Shown here in pieces: positions 47,315-56,136 of a stretch of DNA of 64,000 nt; position 1 is the stretch's first letter; each line of letters begins with the position of its first letter. The notes beneath the pieces are model-generated. The model saw only the letters and a program-made list of their open reading frames with translations. It was not told the DNA's origin and ran no database searches. The position numbers and the translations under genes are program-made. Origin of the DNA: Rhodococcus sp. KBS0724 (GTDB lineage: Bacteria > Actinomycetota > Actinomycetes > Mycobacteriales > Mycobacteriaceae); assembly GCF_005938745.2 (NCBI RefSeq), contig NZ_VCBX02000001.1:6586501-6650500 (forward strand), read 5' to 3'.

Positions 47315-48652
47315 TCATCCCAACCAATCGAGAACCGCTGCCGCTGTCCAGGATTGCTGCATGCTGCCCAACGGTTCACCTGTAAAGGGTTCGTAATACT
47401 CGGCAAAACTACCGTCACTGGCCTGCCTAAGCCCCTCGGCCCGGAGAACATACGATCGTTCAGCCCATCCACGACGCGCAAAGGCCCACGAGAACAGCCA
47501 TGTGATCACCGGCCAGACAGGTCCACGCCAGTACTCACGCGGACGGAAATCACCGGACACCGGAGAAGTAGACGGCGGGACGGCAAATCTCATATCCGGA
47601 TGCCCACAGAACTTCGGACCCTCGAATGTTCGCAACAGCGCACGTTCGGCATCGCGGCTGAGCCCACCACACAGTAACGGCGCAAACATCGCGATAGTCT
47701 CGGTATTCACCCAACGCCCGGTTCGGAGATCAAAATCCTTTGCAGCGCCAGTTCTTTCGTCAGTCGTTGCTATGACACCTCGACGGAACCGATCTGCCCA
47801 ACCACGCAGATCTCGCACATCGGAGTTCGGTCTCGAATGCTCTTCGCCGATAGTCGCCAGGACATCGCACGCCATGGAGAAGACAGCTGAGACAAATACG
47901 TCCTCGACTGCAAAACTCATTGCGGTAGAAAGCTGTTGGTCGTCGTAGCGGACCGATTTCATTTCTTCGAGCAGCCACAGATAGCGATCGTATTCGTGAT
48001 CCTTGGGACGCTGCGTCAGATCCGTCACGACAGCAAGGTCAGCTCGCTGGTACGCAGGAACCTGTCCCGCAACAACATTCCCGTACGCCGCGTCCCAACG
48101 TGGAGAGTTGTCCATCCCCGATTCCCAACCGTGGTAGAGCGCTATCCGACCATTACCGTCGAGATCTCGCGCCTCGGCAAGCCAGCGATGCCACCGAACC
48201 AGATCGTTCCACCGTCGATCCAAGAACTCCTCGGCAATCGCTCGGGTCGTACGACCGTGACGTCGCGAGTGGTCGAGGATTCGTTGTACGGCAATCGCGT
48301 GCACCGGCGGCTGGGTAATCCCGGACGTCGCCGTGCCTACCGGCGCATGTGCAGCCAAGGCATTGACGTCCCAACGCGTCGGGCCGGGAAAATAGCCGTC
48401 GACGCCGTTGGCAAAAACGATGTGCGGGATCATTCCGTTTTTCCACTGCGCGTCGAGCAGGGTATCGAGTTCGACGACGGCTCGTTCAACACTCAACGGC
48501 GCTAATCCGACAGCAACAAACGCCGCGTCCCAACTCCACATATGTGGATAAAGCTTGGGAGCAGCGCTAGTCATCGTGCCCAGATCATTACCGCGCAGCA
48601 GATATGCGGCTCGGGCGGCGAGCTGTGTCGGGGTGAATCCACGGTCGGCCAT
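47315..48652 (-). CDS. ggh: glucosylglycerate hydrolase (GH63-like)
   Basis: A 445-residue alpha/alpha-barrel glycosidase that closely fits mycobacterial glucosylglycerate hydrolase (about 446 residues). Motifs are LYPHMWSWDAAFVAVGL, HGWESGMDNSPRWD, EYWRGPVWPVITWL and SFAEYYEPFTGEPLG. Asp181 and Glu418 correspond to the catalytic Asp182 and Glu419 of the Mycobacterium hassiacum enzyme as I recall them. It releases glucose from the compatible solute glucosylglycerate, thought to matter on recovery from nitrogen starvation. No synthesis genes are nearby. Mannosylglycerate activity cannot be excluded. Confidence 0.87.
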   Translation of the reverse strand: MADRGFTPTQLAARAAYLLRGNDLGTMTSAAPKLYPHMWSWDAAFVAVGLAPLSVERAVVELDTLLDAQWKNGMIPHIVFANGVDGYFPGPTRWDVNALAAHAPVGTATSGITQPPVHAIAVQRILDHSRRHGRTTRAIAEEFLDRRWNDLVRWHRWLAEARDLDGNGRIALYHGWESGMDNSPRWDAAYGNVVAGQVPAYQRADLAVVTDLTQRPKDHEYDRYLWLLEEMKSVRYDDQQLSTAMSFAVEDVFVSAVFSMACDVLATIGEEHSRPNSDVRDLRGWADRFRRGVIATTDERTGAAKDFDLRTGRWVNTETIAMFAPLLCGGLSRDAERALLRTFEGPKFCGHPDMRFAVPPSTSPVSGDFRPREYWRGPVWPVITWLFSWAFARRGWAERSYVLRAEGLRQASDGSFAEYYEPFTGEPLGSMQQSWTAAAVLDWLG

Positions 48653-48779
48653 AGAAGTCTATTTTGCGTCGAATACGGCTTCGGCGCTCATCGGAGTGGC
48701 GCGGTGAGTCCTTCTTGCGACCACTTTGCTGGTATTCCTACGGGAAGAAGTTACAAATCTGACAAGGCGGTTGCGGTTC

Positions 48780-49691
48780 ATGGGCATCAAAGAAGAGTCA
48801 GCGGAGCGCGAGCGCAAGACCTTGCGGTACTCGCTGATGGTTGCGACAGCCTTGGCAGTGATGGCCGCGGTGTGGGGATGGATTTCGCAGTCTCAGGTGA
48901 TTCTGCTCGACGGTGTGTATGCACTGATCGGCATGGTTCTTACCTGGATGTCGCTGCGCGTCTCCCGGATCGCGGATTCAGGCCCGACGGCGCGTTTTCC
49001 GTTCGGCAAGGAAGCTCTGATTCCAGTGGTGATCGCAATTCAGGGCATGGCGTTGTTGGCAACGCTCGCGTACGCCGGAGTGGAGGCTGTTCGGGTCATT
49101 CTGGCCGGTGGAGCCGATGTCACCCCCGGGTCTCTCGCAGCATACGGCGCGATCAGTGCGGCCGTGTCGGTCGCGATCTGGCGTTATGTCGGTAAGGCCG
49201 ACCGCACGTCGGATCTCCTGGTTGCCGAAGCCAGACAGTGGGGCGCGTCGGCCGCCTTCAGCGCGTTGGTCACCGTCGGCGCTGTTGTTGCAATGATCCT
49301 GGGGCGCACCGATTTCTCCGACGCCGATCGATATGTCGACTCGGTGCTCGTCCTGATCGGCTGTGCGATGCTGGTCCCACAACCCTTGGCGCTGTTGCGA
49401 ACTGCTTTGGTGGAACTGCTCGAAGGTGCTCCGAGCCAACAGGTCCAGGCGCATGTTCACGACGCAATCGCGGCTGTTCGCGATGAGTTCGATTTGGATG
49501 AACCAGCCCTGACGATGAGCAAGGTCGGCCGCAAGCTGTACATCGAAGCAATGTTCATGGTCCCTCCCCACACGTGGGAGATCGACGACGAAGACGCGGT
49601 CCGACGCACATTCGCCAAACACCTCGCTGACGTGCCGTACGAACCGTGGCTCAACATCGAACTAACCACTGACCCCGCCCTGATGCTGTAG
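48780..49691 (+). CDS. cation diffusion facilitator-type efflux protein
   Basis: A 303-residue membrane protein with six helices. The first pair is SLMVATALAVMAAVWGWISQ followed by LLDGVYALIGMVLTWMSLRV, where a CDF has the metal-binding DxxxD/HxxxD site. The start of this helix reads LLDGVYAL, keeping one Asp. A FPFGKEALIPVV motif after helix 2 is typical. The C-terminal domain of about 90 residues is cytoplasmic. The substrate (Zn, Fe, Mn or Co) is unclear. The ATG at 48780 has AAGGCGG nine bases upstream. It is divergent from ggh. Confidence 0.8.
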   Translation: MGIKEESAERERKTLRYSLMVATALAVMAAVWGWISQSQVILLDGVYALIGMVLTWMSLRVSRIADSGPTARFPFGKEALIPVVIAIQGMALLATLAYAGVEAVRVILAGGADVTPGSLAAYGAISAAVSVAIWRYVGKADRTSDLLVAEARQWGASAAFSALVTVGAVVAMILGRTDFSDADRYVDSVLVLIGCAMLVPQPLALLRTALVELLEGAPSQQVQAHVHDAIAAVRDEFDLDEPALTMSKVGRKLYIEAMFMVPPHTWEIDDEDAVRRTFAKHLADVPYEPWLNIELTTDPALML

Positions 49692-49742
49692 ACCCATAAC
49701 ATTCCGTTCGACGCGAAAGTCTCACGGACCCAGAAGTTTTCC

Positions 49743-49770
49743 TTGACTCGAATAGATGTTCGAGTACAAT
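49743..49770 (+). promoter_or_regulatory. sigma-70-type promoter with embedded LexA (SOS) box
   Basis: A -35 TTGACT (49743-49748) and a -10 TACAAT (49765-49770) are 16 bases apart. The spacer holds TCGAATAGATGTTCGA at 49748-49763, which matches the actinobacterial LexA consensus TCGAAC-N4-GTTCGA at all but one arm position. The HNH gene starts 22 bases after the -10. Confidence 0.8.
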
Positions 49771-49792
49771 AGAACCAGGGGAGGGGTTCTCG

Positions 49793-51127
49793 ATGACAAC
49801 AAGCACTTTCAGTTCGGATACATGTAGTGACGCTACCGCTGCTGTTGTCAACGGTCCTGCCGGAGGCATTCGGCAACGGCTGTGGAAGCTCTCGCGCGTC
49901 GAAGTGCGTGCTGTTGCAATCATTACCTCCGCGGAAATCCTTCGCCTGGAAGCGATCCGAGTCGCCGCTGTTGACGAATTGGCACTTCAACCTGATGAGC
50001 AAGTGCTGTGTTATCGAGGCGTAGGTCGATGGTTGGTGGCCAACACCATGCTTCAGAACGCTGCCGGGAATCGTATCGCGGCCCTGGGTAAGGCATTGCG
50101 GGCGTTCCCCGAAATTACCGCCCAATTCGACGCCGGGGACCTGTCCTTCGAACACGCCGCGTTGATCGTGGCATTTTGCGAATCTCCCCCAAAAGGGATG
50201 CCGGAGAACGCGTTACCACACTGCCTGAAAACACTGCTCGCTGCAGCTTCCGGCATCGAAGCCACAACTACCAAACTGCGCTACGCCATAGCTTTTCTCG
50301 AGCGGATCTTCGAATCGGAAGATATTCCGCCCGCTGAAGACACCGATCGCAACGAACTGCGCATCGCACCGACACTCAACGGGCGGGTCGTGATCAAAGG
50401 CGATTTCGACGCACTCACTGGCGAAATGCTGCTATCTGCGCTCTCAGGATTGTCGATGCCCAGACCGGCCACCGACGGGACGCCTGATCAGCGATCAGCC
50501 GCCAAACGCACCGCCGACGCCCTCACCGAACTTATCCGTCGCTACCTCGACAACGCCGCTACCGGCGTTGACGGTGGGCAACGTCCGCACCTGAATGTGC
50601 ATATCGCTGCCAAGGATCTTGCGGAGCATCACAAATGCGCCACCAAGGCAACATCCGGCGACACTGATCCCGTCCTCGACTACGACGACCTCGATGTAGG
50701 GCACATGCCCTGGCTCGGACCGTTGAGTATCAGCCGCACCCAAATGCTGGCGTGTGACTGCATCCTCTCCATGGTGCTACTCGACGGCAGCGGAGCACCC
50801 CTCGACGTCAGCCCCACCAAACGCCTCGTCACCGCGGCCCAACGCACCGCGCTTATCGCTCGAGACAAAGGCTGCGCCTTCCCCACCTGCGACGCCGTCC
50901 CAGCCTGGTGCGACGCCCACCACATAAAACCGTGGTCAAAGGGCGGACCGACTGTGATGGACAACCTCGCGCTGCTCTGCCGGCACCATCACACCCTGAT
51001 GCACCGCAAAACGGGATTCGTCGGACGCTGGGAAATCAAAATGGGTGACGATCACAAACCCTGGTTCATCCCACCACCAAGCATCGACCCGAAACAACGG
51101 CCCCGCCGCACCACACTGCGGAGCTAG
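49793..51127 (+). CDS. DUF222/13E12-family HNH endonuclease
   Basis: A 444-residue protein with an N-terminal DUF222 helical domain and a C-terminal HNH nuclease (CAFPTCDAVPAWCDAHHIKP, then DNLALLCRHHHTLMH). The two Cys and the His cluster bind zinc and metal. The family is the 13E12 repeat family of mycobacteria, several members of which are induced by DNA damage. GGGGAGGGG precedes the ATG. The SOS box at the promoter fits that regulation. Its cellular target is unknown. The stop overlaps the convergent PHP gene by four bases. Confidence 0.88.
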   Translation: MTTSTFSSDTCSDATAAVVNGPAGGIRQRLWKLSRVEVRAVAIITSAEILRLEAIRVAAVDELALQPDEQVLCYRGVGRWLVANTMLQNAAGNRIAALGKALRAFPEITAQFDAGDLSFEHAALIVAFCESPPKGMPENALPHCLKTLLAAASGIEATTTKLRYAIAFLERIFESEDIPPAEDTDRNELRIAPTLNGRVVIKGDFDALTGEMLLSALSGLSMPRPATDGTPDQRSAAKRTADALTELIRRYLDNAATGVDGGQRPHLNVHIAAKDLAEHHKCATKATSGDTDPVLDYDDLDVGHMPWLGPLSISRTQMLACDCILSMVLLDGSGAPLDVSPTKRLVTAAQRTALIARDKGCAFPTCDAVPAWCDAHHIKPWSKGGPTVMDNLALLCRHHHTLMHRKTGFVGRWEIKMGDDHKPWFIPPPSIDPKQRPRRTTLRS

Positions 51128-52125
51128 TTGCCTGCCCATTCGAGGAGCGCGTCGGCCGTCCAGGTGTTTATCACCCGATCGGCGTCGACGCCGCACTTCT
51201 CTGCGCGCTCGCAACCGTAACCCTGCCAGGCCAATTGGCCCGGAGCATGGGCGTCGGTGTCGATAGAGAACATGCAGTCGAGATCGAGGGCCAACTCGAT
51301 CAAACGCGAAGGCGGGTCACGACGCTCCGGTCGAGAGTTGATCTCCACAGCTGTACCGGATTCCCGGCAAGCCTCGAAGACTTTCTCGGCGTCGAACTGC
51401 GACTCGGGACGGGTTCCGCGAGCACCCTCGACTAGACGCCCGGTGCAGTGGCCGAGAATATCTACCCGCGGATTACGCACCGCGGCAAGCATTCTGCGCG
51501 TCATGGCTTCGCGTTCGGACCGCAGCTTGGAATGCACGCTCGCCACAACGATGTCGAGTTCGTCGAGCAAATCCGGGTCCTGATCGAGGGAGCCGTCTTC
51601 GAGGATGTCGACCTCGATTCCCGTGAGGATGCGGAAGGGCGCCAGTTCCGCGTTCAATCCGGCAATGACGTCGAGTTGAGCTCGCAAACGATCGGCGGAC
51701 AGTCCGTTGGCGACCGTCAGTCGTGGTGAGTGGTCGGTGAGCGCGCAGTAGTCGTGGCCCAATGCGGCAGCTCGGCGCATCATCTCCTCGATCGGGCTGC
51801 CGCCGTCGGACCAGTCGGAGTGGGTGTGCAGGTCGCCGCGCAAAGCCTGCCGCAGTGGACCGTCGCCAATAGGTTTCGCCTGCCCCCGCAACTCGGCGAG
51901 GTACTCGGGCACACCGTCGTACGACTGGGCGATGATCGTCGCCGTTTTGGGCCCGATACCGGTGAGGGCTTTCCAACTGTCGGCCTTGCGGCGCGATTCC
52001 TTCTCGTCGTCCGACAGCCCTGTGAAGACCTCAGCGGCTCGCCGGTATGCCTTCACTCGGTGCGTTTCGGCACGCGATCGTTCGAGCCAGTAGGCGATCT
52101 CCCGAAGCGCTTCATCCGGTTCCAT
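51124..52125 (-). CDS. PHP-domain phosphoesterase with helix-hairpin-helix (PolX-C-like)
   Basis: A 333-residue protein. The first 90 residues resemble the PolX HhH/fingers region (RRAAEVFTGL, LTGIGPKTATIIAQSYDG). The rest is a PHP metal hydrolase with GDLHTHSDWSDGG, CALTDHSPR, GIEVDIL, VASVHSK and DTDAHAPGQL, supplying most of the usual metal ligands. It may be a DNA 3'-end-processing enzyme or a histidinol-phosphatase relative. MEPDEALREI at 52125 was taken as the start because homologous proteins begin there; an ATG six codons earlier (52143) is a copy made by an 18-base duplication. Confidence 0.82.
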   Translation of the reverse strand: MEPDEALREIAYWLERSRAETHRVKAYRRAAEVFTGLSDDEKESRRKADSWKALTGIGPKTATIIAQSYDGVPEYLAELRGQAKPIGDGPLRQALRGDLHTHSDWSDGGSPIEEMMRRAAALGHDYCALTDHSPRLTVANGLSADRLRAQLDVIAGLNAELAPFRILTGIEVDILEDGSLDQDPDLLDELDIVVASVHSKLRSEREAMTRRMLAAVRNPRVDILGHCTGRLVEGARGTRPESQFDAEKVFEACRESGTAVEINSRPERRDPPSRLIELALDLDCMFSIDTDAHAPGQLAWQGYGCERAEKCGVDADRVINTWTADALLEWAGN

Positions 52126-52156
52126 GGGTCCACTGTTCTCCATGGGTCCACTGTTC
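52121..52156. repeat. 18-base tandem duplication at the start of the PHP gene
   Basis: Two perfect copies of tccatgggtccactgttc lie side by side. Each copy contains the start codon and its upstream bases, so the gene has two equivalent in-frame starts. Confidence 0.92.
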
Positions 52157-52203
52157 CGTCAGCAGCGGCTCGCGGCAACCCCTGATCCACTTACGCTGTA
52201 GTT

Positions 52204-53337
52204 ATGGACGATCCGCGAGCACGATTCTCCACAGCACGAGTGGCACGACTGGCGACCGCTGATACCAACGGCGTTCCCCACATCGTGCCGCTCGTGTTTG
52301 TTGTTGTCGGCAGCACCGTCTACTCGTGCGTCGACCACAAGCCGAAAACCACAACCGCACTTCGACGGCTGAAAAATATTGCCGCGACGGGCCACGTCAG
52401 CCTGCTGGTCGATCGTTACGACGACGACTGGTCGCAGCTGTGGTGGGTACGCGCGGATGGTGATGCCGAAATTTTGGAACCGGGAACCGACGAGGCGGAG
52501 AGCGCGATCGACGCTCTGGCTTTGAAATACCCTCAATATGTTGACACCCGCCCGAACGGCCAGGTGATCGCGGTACGCGACGTCCGATGGTCCTCCTGGG
52601 AATCGCTGCCGAACAACGGCATTGACACATCAGATCGCGACACACCACATCGCATCGTGTCGCTCTCCCACGTCAACGACCCCGCATCCACGCCGATATT
52701 TCCCGGCGACCCGGAGTTCACTCTCGAAACCGCGACCACCGTCGAAGCTGACGGCTATTACCTGCAGTACGTCAAGCAGGGTGAACACACCGGAACACAT
52801 TGGGGCGCACCGGCACATTTCGAACTCGGCGGACTGACCGCAGATCAATTGGATGCTGCTGACCTGTACCTGCCCGCAGTGAAGATCGATATCCGGGAGA
52901 AGTCTGCCCAGAATCCCGACTACATTCTCACGATTGACGATCTGGTCGAATGGGAATCTCGGCACGGACGGATACCGGACGGCGCAGCGGTGATCTTGTG
53001 GACCGGCTGGGAGTCCCGTTGGGGCACAGATCTGTACGCGAACATCGACGGCTCCGGCATGCATCAACCAGGCTTCGGCGTCGACGCCGTTCAATGGCTC
53101 TTGGATTCCGGGCGGTTGGGCCGGCGAGGCGCCCTTGGTACCGACACCTTCGGACCCGACGCCGGGAGCGACGAGCGCTATACAGTCTCGACCCTGCTGT
53201 ACGGCGCCCACCGCATCAGTCTGGAGAATCTAGCCAACCTGAGTGCGCTCCCCGTCACCGGTGCGCACGTGCTGGTGGGAGGCACTGTCAATCGGGGCGG
53301 TTCGGGATCACCGGCGACGGTATATGCGCTGATCTGA
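52204..53337 (+). CDS. PPOX-type F420 domain fused to a cyclase/formamidase-like domain
   Basis: A 377-residue protein. Residues 1-134 match the PPOX-class F420-dependent family (RVARLATADTNGVPHIVPLV, ending VRWSSWE). Residues 150-377 match the cyclase/kynurenine formamidase family (FPGDPEF, EHTGTHWGAPAHF, FGVDAVQWL, GALGTDTFGPDAG, HVLVGG). The metal motif is normally HxGTHxDxPxH; here His195, His199 and His205 are present, but the Asp is Gly201. No stop or frameshift separates the halves. The function is unknown; a redox step plus a hydrolytic or cyclising step on one substrate is possible. Confidence 0.82.
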   Translation: MDDPRARFSTARVARLATADTNGVPHIVPLVFVVVGSTVYSCVDHKPKTTTALRRLKNIAATGHVSLLVDRYDDDWSQLWWVRADGDAEILEPGTDEAESAIDALALKYPQYVDTRPNGQVIAVRDVRWSSWESLPNNGIDTSDRDTPHRIVSLSHVNDPASTPIFPGDPEFTLETATTVEADGYYLQYVKQGEHTGTHWGAPAHFELGGLTADQLDAADLYLPAVKIDIREKSAQNPDYILTIDDLVEWESRHGRIPDGAAVILWTGWESRWGTDLYANIDGSGMHQPGFGVDAVQWLLDSGRLGRRGALGTDTFGPDAGSDERYTVSTLLYGAHRISLENLANLSALPVTGAHVLVGGTVNRGGSGSPATVYALI

Positions 53338-53346
53338 CGCTGTTCA

Positions 53347-53405
53347 CGACACTTACCGACACCCCGTCGACATGTTCCCGACAGGGTGTCGATATGATTA
53401 CGACA
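53347..53405. promoter_or_regulatory. helically phased CGACA repeats before the FtsX-type exporter
   Basis: CGACA occurs at 53347, 53357, 53368, 53379 and 53401, with CGATA at 53390, so one copy falls every 10-11 bases on the same face of the helix. The last lies 62 bases before the exporter start. Nested inverted repeats (CGACACCC with GGGTGTCG; GATTACGAC with GTCGTAATC) overlap it. Tandem direct repeats with this period suit an OmpR/PhoB-type regulator. Confidence 0.6.
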
Positions 53406-53466
53406 CAGCGTCGTACTAGTCGTAATCACCGTCGGCCATGCCGCCGGCACACACTTCGGAGGCATC

Positions 53467-54597
53467 ATGTTTCTGGCCGTGCGCGAACTGCTGTTCGCGC
53501 GAAATCGATTTTTGCTGATGGGAGCGGTGATCGCCCTCATCTCGATCCTGATGGTGATCATGGCCGGACTGTCTTCCGGCCTCGTCAACGACGGCGTATC
53601 CGGCCTGCAACGCACACCGGCGCAAGCCTTTGCCTTTGCCGAAGGCACCAAATCCGATTCCGCATTCAGCCGTTCGGTGGTCACCGAAGAGCAGGCACAG
53701 GCCTGGCGTGAGCGGCCGGACGTAGCCAATGCGGCCCTGTTCGGGAACATGATCGTGAATGCAAAGACCCAGAACGGCACTCCCGTCGATCTCACACTCT
53801 TCGGGATCGAGCCAGGCTCGTTCCTGGAACCGCCGGCTGCGGAAGGTACGGCACTGACCGGCGACAACACCGTCATCGTCAGTAACAGCGCCCGCAACGA
53901 GGGTGTGGAACTCGGCGATACCGTGACCGTCGACCGTCTCGGCACGGATCTGACTGTCGTCGGATTCACCAGTGACCAAAGAACTTTCGGTCACGTCGAC
54001 GTCGCGTATGTTCCGCTGAGAACCTGGCAACAGATCCATGCCGGAACAAAGGCAGGTGAAGCGCCGCGCGCCGACGCATACAACGAGGGCAGTGTTATCG
54101 CCATCCAGGGCATCGACGGAGCGCTTCCCGACCTGAGTGCCGGCGACATTGCTGCGGGAACCGCGTCGAAGACGTTGACCGAATCTTTCGAATCCTCACC
54201 GGGTTACAGCGCCGAGATGATGACGATGACAATGATCAAGGCCTTCCTGTACGCAATCTCAGCCTTGGTGGTCGGTGCGTTCTTCACCATCTGGACGGTG
54301 CAGCGCAGCCGTGAAATCGCAGTCATGCGCGCTATGGGTGCATCTACCGGATTTCTGCTGCGCGACGGTCTGATGCAGGCTGTGATCGTCCTCGTTGCAT
54401 CCGTATCGACCGGCGTGGTCCTAGGTTTGGGTCTCGGTAGCCTCCTCACCGGATCGGGGATGCCGTTTGCGCTCGAGGCGGGTCCTGTCCTGAGCGGCGC
54501 AGTTCTGCTCACCGTCCTCGGCCTGGCCGGTGCCGTCGTTGCGATCGCCCGTATCTCGTCTGTGGACCCCCTTGCCGCGCTAGGAGAAAACCGATGA
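53467..54597 (+). CDS. FtsX/MacB-type ABC exporter permease
   Basis: A 376-residue permease. One N-terminal helix (LLMGAVIALISILMVIMAGL) precedes an outside domain of about 210 residues. Three C-terminal helices form the FtsX domain (AFLYAISALVVGAFFTIWTV, then REIAVMRAMGASTGFLL). This DevC/MacB layout exports lipids, peptides or drugs without crossing substrate through a classical channel. GGAGG precedes the ATG. It overlaps the ATPase by four bases. Confidence 0.88.
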   Translation: MFLAVRELLFARNRFLLMGAVIALISILMVIMAGLSSGLVNDGVSGLQRTPAQAFAFAEGTKSDSAFSRSVVTEEQAQAWRERPDVANAALFGNMIVNAKTQNGTPVDLTLFGIEPGSFLEPPAAEGTALTGDNTVIVSNSARNEGVELGDTVTVDRLGTDLTVVGFTSDQRTFGHVDVAYVPLRTWQQIHAGTKAGEAPRADAYNEGSVIAIQGIDGALPDLSAGDIAAGTASKTLTESFESSPGYSAEMMTMTMIKAFLYAISALVVGAFFTIWTVQRSREIAVMRAMGASTGFLLRDGLMQAVIVLVASVSTGVVLGLGLGSLLTGSGMPFALEAGPVLSGAVLLTVLGLAGAVVAIARISSVDPLAALGENR

Positions 54598-55277
54598 CCG
54601 TCACAACTACCACGCTCGGATTGAATCTTGCTGCGGCGCAGCTCTGTTTCGGCGACGGCGACAACAGCGTCACGGCACTCGACAACGTGGACCTACGGGT
54701 GCTGCCCGGCGAGATCGTTGCCGTCGTCGGACCGTCCGGTGCAGGCAAATCCAGTCTGCTTGCCGTTGCCGGGGGACTGACAACTCCGACGGGCGGCACT
54801 GTGAGCGTGAACGGCACCACCATCACTGGCCTGTCCAAGAAGAAACTGGCCGAGTTCCGCCGCGACAACATCGGATTCGTGTTCCAATCCGGCAATCTCA
54901 TCCCGGCTTTGACCGCGACCGATCAGTTGCGCCTGGTCGAGAAGATCACCGGCCGAAAAGGATCGAAGACACCGGCTGAGCTGCTCGAGGCCGTCGGGAT
55001 GACCCACCGCGCGAACAAACGACCGGGTCAACTGTCCGGTGGTGAGCGTCAGCGAGTGGGGATTGCGCGCGCCCTGATCAGTGATCCCTCCGTCTTGCTG
55101 GTGGATGAACCCACGGCAGCGCTCGATCGGCAACGCAGTCACGACATCGTCGAACTACTGGCGCGCGAAACTCATACGAGCGGTGTCGCCACCGTCATGG
55201 TCACCCACGATCATGAAGTGCTTCGTCACTGCGACCGAGTTCTGGAGATGATCGACGGGCGCCTTCAGTCGCACTGA
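54594..55277 (+). CDS. ABC exporter ATPase (LolD/MacB type)
   Basis: A 227-residue ATPase with Walker A (GPSGAGKSS), signature LSGGERQRVGIARAL, Walker B (VLLVDEPTAALD) and H-loop (VTHDHEVLRHCD). It pairs with the preceding FtsX-type permease through an ATGA overlap. Its last 77 bases overlap the 3' end of the convergent manganese permease gene, an unusually long convergent overlap. Confidence 0.9.
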   Translation: MTVTTTTLGLNLAAAQLCFGDGDNSVTALDNVDLRVLPGEIVAVVGPSGAGKSSLLAVAGGLTTPTGGTVSVNGTTITGLSKKKLAEFRRDNIGFVFQSGNLIPALTATDQLRLVEKITGRKGSKTPAELLEAVGMTHRANKRPGQLSGGERQRVGIARALISDPSVLLVDEPTAALDRQRSHDIVELLARETHTSGVATVMVTHDHEVLRHCDRVLEMIDGRLQSH

Positions 55278-56133
55278 GCGATCGCCTGCGCCGCTGCATG
55301 ACCCACTTGGCCAGAACGCCGTGGCTGGGGCTGAAGAGATAGACCAGCATGAAGACGATCCCTTGCGTCATCACCACCATGCCGCCGGACGCGGTATCGA
55401 GGTAGTAGCTGATGTAGATGCCGGTGATCGCGCACATTGCCGAGATGGCAGGCGCGATCACCAACATCCGCGAAAACCTGTCGGTCAGAAGGTAAGCCGT
55501 TGCGCCGGGAATGATCAGCATGGCAACCACGAGCACGACGCCGACGGCCTGCAGCGCGACCACGGCGGTGAGCGCGAGAACTCCCAAGAGCAACGCGCTG
55601 AGCCGCTTGGGTGAGAGCCCGATTGCGTTGGCGTGGACGGGATCGAAGGCAAACAGCGTGAGATCGCGTCGTTTGACCAGTAGGACACCAAGCGCCAACG
55701 CGCCGAGCACGGCCACCTGAAGAAGATCCGACGAACTCACGCCGAGCAGGTTGCCAAAGATGATGTGATTGAGGTCCGTCTGACTCGGCGTGACCGAGAT
55801 CAACACCAGCCCGAAGGCAAAGAGGGTGGTGAAGACGATCCCGATCGCGGCGTCTTCCTTGACTCGACTGGTGTTGCGTATCAACCCGATCAACGCGACA
55901 GCGATCAACCCGAAGATCAGAGCACCGATCGCAAACGGCGCTCCGACGACGTACGCCAGGACCACTCCCGGCAGAACGGCGTGCGACACGGCGTCACCCA
56001 TGAGAGACCACCCGATGAGCACCAACCAGCAACTGAGCACGCCGCACACCACGGCGGCCACCACGGCAACAGCCAAGGCACGCACCATGAATCCGTATTC
56101 GAGCGGATCGAGCAGTAGTTCCACGATGTTCAT
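55201..56133 (-). CDS. metal ABC importer permease (MntB/TroC family)
   Basis: A 310-residue permease with about eight helices, including LIGWSLMGDAVSHAVLPGVV and QAVGVVLVVAMLIIPGATAYLL, both hallmarks of ABC-3 manganese, iron and zinc importers. The tail past about residue 280 is hydrophilic and lies in the convergent overlap. It starts three bases after the ATPase gene. Confidence 0.9.
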   Translation of the reverse strand: MNIVELLLDPLEYGFMVRALAVAVVAAVVCGVLSCWLVLIGWSLMGDAVSHAVLPGVVLAYVVGAPFAIGALIFGLIAVALIGLIRNTSRVKEDAAIGIVFTTLFAFGLVLISVTPSQTDLNHIIFGNLLGVSSSDLLQVAVLGALALGVLLVKRRDLTLFAFDPVHANAIGLSPKRLSALLLGVLALTAVVALQAVGVVLVVAMLIIPGATAYLLTDRFSRMLVIAPAISAMCAITGIYISYYLDTASGGMVVMTQGIVFMLVYLFSPSHGVLAKWVMQRRRRSLSATEGARRSSPELGRSDEALHDRG

Positions 56134-56136
56134 CGA

